Shown in pieces: positions 43,219 to 49,417 of a DNA stretch of 49,417 nt (the stretch's first letter is position 1; every line of letters begins with the position of its first letter). This DNA is from Pseudonocardiales bacterium (GTDB lineage Bacteria; Actinomycetota; Actinomycetes; Mycobacteriales; Pseudonocardiaceae), in contig JAFATA010000008.1 of the NCBI GenBank assembly GCA_019244165.1, positions 1 to 49,417 of the forward strand, in the 5' to 3' direction. A program made the position numbers and the translations under genes. The notes below the pieces were generated by a model that was not told where the DNA came from, ran no database searches, and saw only the letters and a list, made by a program, of their open reading frames with translations.

Positions 43219-45063
43219 GTGCGTCGACGGCGTTTGGGGCGGCTAGCAGTTGCCCTGCTGGTGGTTCTCCTGGGAGTTTTCCCCGGAGCGCTGCTGGCCG
43301 GCTGTGGGGTTTTCAGGGGGGTCTTCGGGGCTGCTGACCCACAGGACGCGGCGGCTGCGTTCCTGCGCGCGCTGGCCCGAGGGGACGCCGCCGGGGCTGG
43401 GCAGCTCACCGACAACCCGACCGGGGCCACCACGCTGATCCGGCAGGTTCGTGATGACCTCAAGCCGCGGCACGTGCACCTCACCCTGGGGGGGGTCCGC
43501 TCCGGCGACCACACCGCTTCGGCGTCCTACTCCGCGATCTGGGACCTCGGGAGGGGCCGAAAGTGGTACTACCGCGGCGCCTTCCAGATGCTCCCCGCGC
43601 GTACCACCGAGGGCTGGGCGGTGCGGTGGAGTCCAGCGGTACTGAACCCACGGCTGGGCGCACAGCAACGCCTGATGCTGCGCGAGGCGCCTGCTGACCC
43701 GGCCCCGGTGCTCGACCGGGCCGGGACACCGTTTCTCACCTGGCAAACTGTGGTCACCGTCGCACTAGACCGCAGCAAAACCCCGGATCTGCCCGGGGTG
43801 GCCGCTCAACTGGCGGCCGCCCTCGGGCGCTTTGACCCCCAACTCACCCAACAATCGATCATCGCGGGGGCTAACGCGGTTCCGGTGGGAGTGCCCAGTG
43901 CGGTGGTGGTGCTGCGCGAGCACGACTACCAATCGGTGCGGGATCGGATCTATGCGCTGCCTGGGGTGAGTTTCCCGACCCAGCAGCAGCTGCTCGGCCC
44001 GGACCGGAACTTCGCCTCCCAGCTGGTGCCGGGTATCCGCAACGTGGTCGACACACAGCTCGCGAACGCCGCGGGGTGGCGCATCGTCACGGTCTCCGCG
44101 GCGGGCAACGAGGTCGAGACGCTGGCCACCCAGCAGCCGCATCTGGTCCCGACGCTGACCACCACGATCGACCGCGCCGTGCAGGTTGCCGGCCAACACG
44201 CCCTCGCCACAGTGCCCACTCCGGCGATGATCGTGGCAATCCAGCCCTCCACAGGGGAAATTCTCGGAGTCGCGCAGAACAGTGCGGCCGACGCGCAAGG
44301 TGCGCTGTCGCTCACCGGGCGCTACCCGCCGGGATCCGCTTTCAAGATTGTCACGGCGGCGGCCGCGCTGCAGTCCAAGCAGGTCACTAGCGACTCGCCG
44401 GTGCCCTGCCCGGCGAGAACCGTCATCGGGCAGCGGGTCGTGCCCAACGACCACTTCTTCGACCTGGGCACAGTGCCGCTGCACACCGCGTTCGCTCGCT
44501 CCTGCAACACCACGTTTGCCCAGCTGGCGGCTGGTCTGGGAGCGGGCGCGCTGACCGATGCCGCACACCAGATGGGCATCGGGATGGACTACGGTATTCC
44601 CGGCATCACGACCGTCACCGGTCAGGTTCCTCCCTCGGAGTCGGTGGTGCGGCGGGCGGAGAACGGGTTCGGGCAGGGCCGGGTGCTCGCCAGCCCCTTC
44701 GGGATGGCGCTGGTAGCCGCGACGGTCGCGGCGGGCGGGCGGCTGCCTACCCCGGTTCTCATCCGGGGAATGCCGACTCGGGTGGCGCTCGGGCCGGTGG
44801 CCCCGCTGCCACGTGACGTCGCCGACGCGGTGCGGGTGATGATGCGGGATACGGTGACCCAGGGCACCGCGAAAGCCTTGGCGGGCCTGGGGCAGCTCTA
44901 TGGCAAGACCGGGACCGCAGAGGATAACCGTACCGGCGCGGACGGCTGGTTCGTGGGGTTCCGCGGTGATCTCGCGTTCGCGACCCTCGTTGTCGGTGCC
45001 GGCTCATCCAGCCCGGCCCTGGACGTCTCCCGGCGCTTCCTGTCCGCGCTGGGCGCAGGGTGA
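43219..45063 (+). CDS. Lipoprotein penicillin-binding protein (transpeptidase with MecA-N/NTF2-like domain)
   Basis: A 614-residue class B-like PBP. GTG 43219 gives RRRRLGRLAVALLVVLLGVF... with lipobox LLAGC at residue 29, so it is probably a lipid-anchored extracytoplasmic enzyme. An NTF2-like MecA-N domain follows (ADPQDAAAAFLRALARGD), then a dimerisation region. The transpeptidase motifs are SAFK with Ser373, SCN with Ser428 and YGKTGTAED with Lys563. It crosslinks peptidoglycan. This is the PbpLipo (Rv2864c) type located between the GNAT gene and map in mycobacteria. Confidence 0.93.
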   Translation: MRRRRLGRLAVALLVVLLGVFPGALLAGCGVFRGVFGAADPQDAAAAFLRALARGDAAGAGQLTDNPTGATTLIRQVRDDLKPRHVHLTLGGVRSGDHTASASYSAIWDLGRGRKWYYRGAFQMLPARTTEGWAVRWSPAVLNPRLGAQQRLMLREAPADPAPVLDRAGTPFLTWQTVVTVALDRSKTPDLPGVAAQLAAALGRFDPQLTQQSIIAGANAVPVGVPSAVVVLREHDYQSVRDRIYALPGVSFPTQQQLLGPDRNFASQLVPGIRNVVDTQLANAAGWRIVTVSAAGNEVETLATQQPHLVPTLTTTIDRAVQVAGQHALATVPTPAMIVAIQPSTGEILGVAQNSAADAQGALSLTGRYPPGSAFKIVTAAAALQSKQVTSDSPVPCPARTVIGQRVVPNDHFFDLGTVPLHTAFARSCNTTFAQLAAGLGAGALTDAAHQMGIGMDYGIPGITTVTGQVPPSESVVRRAENGFGQGRVLASPFGMALVAATVAAGGRLPTPVLIRGMPTRVALGPVAPLPRDVADAVRVMMRDTVTQGTAKALAGLGQLYGKTGTAEDNRTGADGWFVGFRGDLAFATLVVGAGSSSPALDVSRRFLSALGAG

Positions 45064-45087
45064 GCGTCATCCCCGGGGTGCTCGGCA

Positions 45088-45093
45088 TAGAGT
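45088..45093 (+). promoter_or_regulatory. Leaderless-type -10 (TAGAGT) for map
   Basis: TAGAGT ends six bases before ATG 45100. The intervening GGGGGC is not a normal ribosome site at that distance, so transcription probably begins at the start codon. Confidence 0.55.
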
Positions 45094-45099
45094 GGGGGC

Positions 45100-45957
45100 A
45101 TGCCCGTGCGAACCCCGTTGCGTCCTGGCCGGCAGACACCGATGCGTCCGGTCCCCCCGGCGATCGCCCGGCCGGAGTACGTGGGGAAAGCCCGGCCCAC
45201 CCCGTGCACCGAGCCGTGGACCCAGCCGCCTGAGGTGATCGAGGCGATGCGGGTGGCGGGAAGGATCGCCGCGCAGGCGCTCGCCGAGGGCGGCCGGGCG
45301 GTGGCGCCCGGTGTCACCACCGATGACATCGACCGGGTGGTGCACGAGTTCCTGCTCGACCACGGCGCATACCCCTCGACCCTGGGCTACAGGGGTTTTC
45401 CCAAATCATGCTGCGTCTCGCTGAACGAGGTGATCTGTCACGGTATCCCGGACTCGACCGTGATCGAAGACGGTGACATCGTCAACATCGACGTCACCGC
45501 CTTCATCGGCGGCGTGCACGGCGATACCAACGCCACCTTCCTCGCCGGTGAGGTCTCCGAGGAGGATCGCCTGCTCGTCGAGCGCACCCACGAGGCGATG
45601 ATGCGCGGGGTCCGTGCGGTGCGGGTGGGCCGCCAGCTCAACGTGATCGGCCGGGTCATCGAGTCCTACGCCAGGCGCTTCGGATACGGCGTGGTGCGCG
45701 ACTTCACCGGCCACGGCATCGGCCACTCCTTCCACGGCAAGCTGGTCGTGCTGCACTACGACGAGCCGGGCGTGGACACCGTTTTGGAGAAGGGCATGAC
45801 CTTCACCATCGAACCGATGATCACCCTGGGCTCGATCGACTACGAGGTGTGGCCGGACGGGTGGACGGTGACCACCAGGGACAAGCAGCGCACCGCGCAG
45901 TTTGAGCACACCGTGGTCGTCACCGAGCAGGGGGCGGAGATCTTGACCCTGCCGTAG
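45100..45957 (+). CDS. map: Methionine aminopeptidase, type I
   Basis: A 285-residue metallopeptidase removing initiator Met. The N-terminal extension (about 40 residues, [19 protein letters not shown]) is that of the longer mycobacterial MapB form, which binds the ribosome. Catalytic features: [12 protein letters not shown] (His), [17 protein letters not shown] (two Asp ligands), [12 protein letters not shown] (His) and [10 protein letters not shown] (Glu), with the last Glu near [10 protein letters not shown]. It is followed by cobQ after two bases. Confidence 0.96.
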   Translation: MPVRTPLRPGRQTPMRPVPPAIARPEYVGKARPTPCTEPWTQPPEVIEAMRVAGRIAAQALAEGGRAVAPGVTTDDIDRVVHEFLLDHGAYPSTLGYRGFPKSCCVSLNEVICHGIPDSTVIEDGDIVNIDVTAFIGGVHGDTNATFLAGEVSEEDRLLVERTHEAMMRGVRAVRVGRQLNVIGRVIESYARRFGYGVVRDFTGHGIGHSFHGKLVVLHYDEPGVDTVLEKGMTFTIEPMITLGSIDYEVWPDGWTVTTRDKQRTAQFEHTVVVTEQGAEILTLP

Positions 45958-45959
45958 TC

Positions 45960-47477
45960 ATGCGTGGAGCGCTGCTCGTCGCCGGTACCACCTCGGATGC
46001 CGGCAAGAGCGTGCTGGTAGCCGGGGTCTGCCGGTGGCTGGCCCGGGCCGGGGTGTCGGTGGCGCCGTTCAAGGCGCAGAACATGTCCAACAACTCGGTG
46101 GTGACCCCGGATGGTGGGGAGATCGGCCGAGCGCAGGCCATGCAGGCCCTGGCGTGTGGCATCGAGCCCGAGGTGCGGCTCAACCCGATCTTGCTCAAAC
46201 CGGGCAGTGACCGGTGCGCCCAGGTCGTCGTGCTCGGGCGGGTGGCGGGCACGGTCTGCGCGGCCTCCTACCGGGAGCGCAAGGCTGAGCTGCTCGACGT
46301 GGCACTGCGCGCCTTGGCCGCGCTGCGGGCCGAGCACGAGGTGGTGATCTGCGAGGGCGCCGGATCACCCGCTGAGATCAACCTGCGCGGCACCGACATC
46401 GCCAATATGGGATTGGCCCGGGCCGCCGGGTTGCCGGTGCTGGTGGTCGGGGACATCGACCGCGGCGGAGTGCTCGCGCACCTGTTCGGCACCCTGGCCC
46501 TGCTCTCGCCCGCCGACCAGGCGCTGGTGGCCGGGTTTGTGATTAACAAATTTCGCGGCGACCCGGGCTTGCTGGCCCCTGGCCTGGCCCGGTTGGAGGC
46601 GCTTACCGGCCGGCGCAGCTACGGTGTGCTGCCCTTCAAGGACGCCTTGTGGCTGGATGCCGAGGACTCGCTGGCCCACATCGCCGACGGCGTGGTCGGG
46701 CACCCGGCGCCGCCCTATGGCACCCAGTGGCTGCGGGTGGCCGCGGTGCGGCTGCCCCGGATCTCCAACGGCACCGACGTCGACGCGTTGGCCTGCGAGC
46801 CGGGGGTAGCGGTCCGCTATGTCACCGAACCCTCCCGGTTGGCCGATGCCGACCTGGTGGTGGTGCCCGGCTCGAAATCCACCGTGGCAGATCTGTCCTG
46901 GCTGCGCCGCGGCGGGCTCGCCGCCGCGGTGGCCGCCCACGCTGACGCCGGGAGGCCGGTGCTGGGCATCTGCGGTGGCTACCAGATGCTAGGGCGGGCC
47001 ATCATCGACCACGTCGAGTCCGGCGCCGGTGAGGTGCCTGGACTGGGACTGCTCGATCTTGAAGTCGTTTTCGACCAGCACAAACACCTGCGACAGGTGG
47101 CGGGGACCGCGCTGGGTGAACCGGTCACCGGCTATGAGATCCACCATGGCCGGGTGGTGCACCGGGGCGAGGCTCCCCTGGTTACTGATGCCGATGAGGG
47201 TTCCGATGGCGGCCATGTGTTGGGCACCCACTGGCACGGGTTGTTGGAGAACGACGCCTTCCGGGCCGCCTTGCTGCGCCGGGTGGCCCACCTCGCTGGC
47301 CGGCCCGGTTTCCGACCGGCACCCGGTACCAGCTTCGCCGCACTGCGGGCCACCCAGCTGGACCTGCTCGGCGACCTGGTCGCCACCCACCTGGACACCG
47401 ACGCGCTGAGCGAGCTCATCGAGCACGGGCCGCCACCCCACCTGCCCTTCATTCCCCCCGGCGCCGAGGATCCTTAG
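45960..47477 (+). CDS. cobQ: Cobyric acid synthase
   Basis: A 505-residue glutamine-dependent enzyme amidating four side chains of adenosylcobyrinate a,c-diamide in cobalamin synthesis. The N-terminal P-loop-like [17 protein letters not shown] is near residue 9, followed by [25 protein letters not shown] sequence. The glutaminase domain has its nucleophile Cys338 in [11 protein letters not shown] and a late [11 protein letters not shown]. It lies directly after map with no other cobalamin gene or B12 riboswitch in view. Length is normal for the family. Confidence 0.95.
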   Translation: MRGALLVAGTTSDAGKSVLVAGVCRWLARAGVSVAPFKAQNMSNNSVVTPDGGEIGRAQAMQALACGIEPEVRLNPILLKPGSDRCAQVVVLGRVAGTVCAASYRERKAELLDVALRALAALRAEHEVVICEGAGSPAEINLRGTDIANMGLARAAGLPVLVVGDIDRGGVLAHLFGTLALLSPADQALVAGFVINKFRGDPGLLAPGLARLEALTGRRSYGVLPFKDALWLDAEDSLAHIADGVVGHPAPPYGTQWLRVAAVRLPRISNGTDVDALACEPGVAVRYVTEPSRLADADLVVVPGSKSTVADLSWLRRGGLAAAVAAHADAGRPVLGICGGYQMLGRAIIDHVESGAGEVPGLGLLDLEVVFDQHKHLRQVAGTALGEPVTGYEIHHGRVVHRGEAPLVTDADEGSDGGHVLGTHWHGLLENDAFRAALLRRVAHLAGRPGFRPAPGTSFAALRATQLDLLGDLVATHLDTDALSELIEHGPPPHLPFIPPGAEDP

Positions 47478-47778
47478 CGGTCGGCGCGGCCAGTCCCGGG
47501 GATACCCCGTTCAGGATTTCCGGGTGATCTCCTTGGTGAGAGCGGCCTTGTCAGTGCCGTCTTGTCGCCGAGTTCGACACGACCACTGAGCGCTGCGCCC
47601 GCGCGGAAACGCCCAGATTAGACTCGCCAGACCAGCTCGTATCCCGGGCGAGGTGACCCGGACGTGAGGTCGTCGATCGTGGAAAAGCAGGTGAACGTCT
47701 ACCAGGCCGATCTTCCCGGACGAGGCTGACCGGCTGTGAAGTTGCTGCTGGACACCTACCTGCCCGCCTGAGTTGCAG
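47478..47778. other. Non-coding or decayed region after cobQ
   Basis: About 300 bases without an intact gene. Short pieces in different frames (VNVYQADLPG from 47690, IFPDEADRL near 47710, VKLLLDTYLPA from 47737) read as if one short protein had suffered frameshifts, but the family is not recognisable. Confidence 0.35.
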
Positions 47779-47931
47779 GTGAGAGCCGGTTGGTGGCCGC
47801 GCCTGGTGGGGATGGCCCGGTCCTCGTCCGCGGGTCCGGGACCGCTGGAGCGCGTGTTCGCGCACGTCGAGCGCGACTTCACCGAGTTGGCCGCGACGGT
47901 CTGTCGTGATGGTGAGGAGCATGCCGCGTAG
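47779..47931 (+). CDS. Small ORF upstream of the XRE/TPR regulator
   Basis: A 50-residue reading frame from GTG 47779 to TAG 47929. It begins RAGWWPRLVGMARSS and ends with an amphipathic segment ERVFAHVERDFTELAATVCR then DGEEHAA. The acidic helical end and the position just before a regulator make it a plausible real small protein. No ribosome site is convincing and the family is unknown, so this is tentative. Confidence 0.35.
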   Translation: MRAGWWPRLVGMARSSSAGPGPLERVFAHVERDFTELAATVCRDGEEHAA

Positions 47932-47945
47932 CCTGCGAGGACAAA

Positions 47946-47997
47946 CCTCACCGGGGTTGTATGCGCCCCGGGGTCGCTCCCCGGGGCCTCGGTGAGG
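47946..47997. promoter_or_regulatory. Nested hairpin before the XRE regulator
   Basis: An inner perfect stem GCCCCGGGG (47965-47973) pairs with CCCCGGGGC (47979-47987) around a 5-base loop, and outer arms CCTCACCG (47946-47953) pair with CGGTGAGG (47990-47997). It could terminate upstream transcription or attenuate the regulator. The ATG at 47961 lies inside it. Confidence 0.6.
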
Positions 47998-48023
47998 GCT
48001 TTCCCGGTGAAGGTGGTGCAGGT

Positions 48024-49274
48024 TTGGAAGCGGAGGAAGCGTCGGCGATCGGTGCGCGCGCCCGGATGATTCGGCGTCGTCGGGGGCTGAGCCTTGAGGT
48101 GGTGGCTGGGCTGGCCGGGATCACCAAGCAGTACCTGTCCCAGCTGGAGCGGGGCCAGCGCGGGTTCAACCGGCGTGGCCTGATTGAGGATCTTGCCGAA
48201 GCGTTGGGGTGCTCGGTAGCGGACCTGACCGGCCAGCCCTATCTTCGGGTGGATCGGCAGAGCGCGGATGCCGTGGCGGCCGTTGCGGGAGTCAGTGCTG
48301 CGTTGCACGACACTACCCTTGATGACATACCCGATATACCGGCGCGCCCGTTGCCCGATCTGGTCGTTGCCGTCGCTCAGTCCAACGCATACGCCGATGA
48401 TGCGCGCTATGCGATGGCAGGTCGGGGCCTGGGTGCGGTGCTGACTGAGCTGCATGTGCATGCGGTGACCGGCGACTCACAGGAGCGCCAGAGGGCACTG
48501 GCTGCGCTGGCAGAGGCGGGCATGGTGGCCTACTGCCTGGCCTACCGGATGGGTTATGAGGATCTGGCGGTCATGGCGGCTCGTCGCGGATTCGACGCCG
48601 CGGTACGGGCTGAGCGTCCCGATCTCGTGGGGATGCTGGCGATGAGCCGCGTGGTCGCGCTGATGCGGGTGCGTGCCCGCCGTCGAGCCGCCGCGGTGTG
48701 CGCTGGTGTGCTTGGTGAGATCTCAGCCCTGCCTGGTCCGACTCCGGATGACACCAGGGTCGCTGAGGCGTGCGGGATTCTGCACTTGACCTCGGCTCTG
48801 GTCGCTGCACGTGATGGGCGGGTCGGCGACATCGATACGCACCTGTCGGAGGCCCGCTCCCTCGCTTCCCACACCGGGGAGCGCAATCACCTGCGCTACC
48901 ACTTCGGGCCGACGAACGTGGCCGGGTGGGAGCTGTCGATCGCAGCCGAGCATGGAGGTGGTCCGAAAGCAGCCGAGCGCTTCACCGCCGCGGCGATCGA
49001 CTTGTCGGTTCTCGGCAGCAAGTGCAGGGAGGGCTATGTGCGCTTCGTGCTGGCGCGCTGCTGGGCGCAAGCCGAGGGCACTCGCGATGGTGAGGCATTG
49101 CGAGCCCTGGACACCGCAGACCGGCTCGCTCCAGTGGTGATCCGTAACGATCCGATCGCCCGGGATCTGGTGCGCACTCTGGATCGCCGGGCGTGGCGTC
49201 GGGTGTGGGAGCTGGAGAGCTTGCGTAACCGTTTCGGTATCCGTGGCCAAGGTCAACACAGTGCTGACAACTAG
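48024..49274 (+). CDS. XRE-family regulator with TPR-like sensor region
   Basis: About 416 residues from TTG 48024; the frame is open from ATG 47961, but that codon is buried in a hairpin and adds 21 residues before the HTH. The HTH (GARARMIRRRRGLSLEVVAG then KQYLSQLERGQRG) is at residues 8-65. The remainder is helical with TPR-like Ala-rich repeats (RALAALAEAGMVAYCLAYRM, ALRALDTADRLAP). This is the architecture of actinobacterial TPR-containing regulators that sense peptides or couple to secondary metabolism and mobile elements. Targets are unknown. The protein ends RNRFGIRGQGQHSADN. Confidence 0.75.
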   Translation: MEAEEASAIGARARMIRRRRGLSLEVVAGLAGITKQYLSQLERGQRGFNRRGLIEDLAEALGCSVADLTGQPYLRVDRQSADAVAAVAGVSAALHDTTLDDIPDIPARPLPDLVVAVAQSNAYADDARYAMAGRGLGAVLTELHVHAVTGDSQERQRALAALAEAGMVAYCLAYRMGYEDLAVMAARRGFDAAVRAERPDLVGMLAMSRVVALMRVRARRRAAAVCAGVLGEISALPGPTPDDTRVAEACGILHLTSALVAARDGRVGDIDTHLSEARSLASHTGERNHLRYHFGPTNVAGWELSIAAEHGGGPKAAERFTAAAIDLSVLGSKCREGYVRFVLARCWAQAEGTRDGEALRALDTADRLAPVVIRNDPIARDLVRTLDRRAWRRVWELESLRNRFGIRGQGQHSADN

Positions 49275-49417
49275 CGTGATCTGACCCGAAAATGAAGGTG
49301 ACCAGGTGGGATTTTTGGTGACCACGGGGGGTTTTGAGGGCAGGGGTCATCGACCGGGCTGGGTGGGGGGTGATGGCCTGGTCGGTGCCCGGTTGGGGTG
49401 GTGGGCGATGGGGGGGT
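49275..49417. other. G-rich 3' edge of the window
   Basis: No gene is visible before the window ends. GGTGACCA occurs twice 21 bases apart (near 49298 and 49319) in a TG-rich setting, which may be the terminal region of an insertion sequence, but no transposase is in view. Confidence 0.3.

Noticed and set aside
45960..47477. Cobalamin riboswitch for cobQ
   Set aside because: Only two bases separate map from cobQ, so there is no room for a leader, and no B12-box sequence was seen.
49275..49417. Insertion sequence terminus
   Set aside because: Only a short repeated GGTGACCA and G-rich sequence are visible before the window ends, which is too little to call an element.

Overview
The window is about 49.4 kb of high-GC actinobacterial chromosome. 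Gene order (smc, ftsY, amtB-glnB-glnD, ffh, rpsP, khpA, rimM, trmD, rplS, lepB, rnhB, DUF2469, yraN, comM, dprA, xerC, whiG-type sigma, M23, rpsB, tsf, pyrH, frr, cdsA, rlmN, dxr, rip1, ispG, GNAT, PBP, map) is that of a mycelial or sporulating actinomycete, most likely a member of Pseudonocardiales; this placement is an inference from gene order and protein style, not a database result. Nearly all genes are on the + strand. Many start with GTG and overlap the preceding stop by 4 bases (ATGA or GTGA).

Layout. 1-4.2 kb: 3' end of smc, a condensation-superfamily acyltransferase, a perfect 23-bp hairpin, and ftsY. 4.2-7.9 kb: an accessory island between ftsY and amtB, with a CHAT protease-TPR-WD40 protein and a translationally coupled small partner. 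It is bounded by an imperfect direct repeat of the last codons of ftsY plus a GlnR-like operator, so the island carries a copy of the nitrogen operator that also precedes amtB. 7.9-13 kb: amtB, PII, glnD and a DivIVA-like coiled-coil gene. 13-21.7 kb: ffh with two coupled genes (amidohydrolase, CPBP membrane protease), then the ribosome and secretion block rpsP-khpA-rimM-trmD-rplS-lepB-rnhB-DUF2469.

21.7-25.4 kb is the second accessory region. It holds two tandem copies of an unrecognised small gene (the first broken), a DUF6879 protein, and a helix-turn-helix/DUF5753 regulator cut off mid-domain. The regulator is joined directly to the 3' part of a lasso-peptide cyclase gene, then a lasso B1 (PqqD-like) gene, then the N-terminal half of a lasso B2 protease fused in frame to a protein-isoaspartate-methyltransferase homologue. 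This is best read as the deletion remnant of an aspartimide-type lasso peptide cluster whose methyltransferase is still intact.

25.4-31 kb: DNA uptake and recombination genes (yraN, comM, dprA, xerC) behind two DnaA-box-like 9-mers, then a WhiG/FliA sigma factor and a convergent M23-family protein. 31-38.5 kb: rpsB-tsf-pyrH-frr-cdsA, a VOC protein, rlmN and an ATP-dependent DNA ligase. 38.5-47.5 kb: DUF2631, the MEP isoprenoid genes dxr and ispG around the site-2 protease rip1, a GNAT protein, a lipoprotein penicillin-binding protein, map and cobQ. 47.5-49.4 kb: a degraded leader region with a small ORF and a nested hairpin, an XRE/TPR regulator, and unassigned G-rich sequence at the window edge.

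Several genes (lepB, the DivIVA-like gene, VOC, PBP, map) have a TAnnnT-like -10 hexamer 6-8 nt before the start codon, as expected for leaderless mRNAs. I saw no tRNA, rRNA, CRISPR array or intact transposase.
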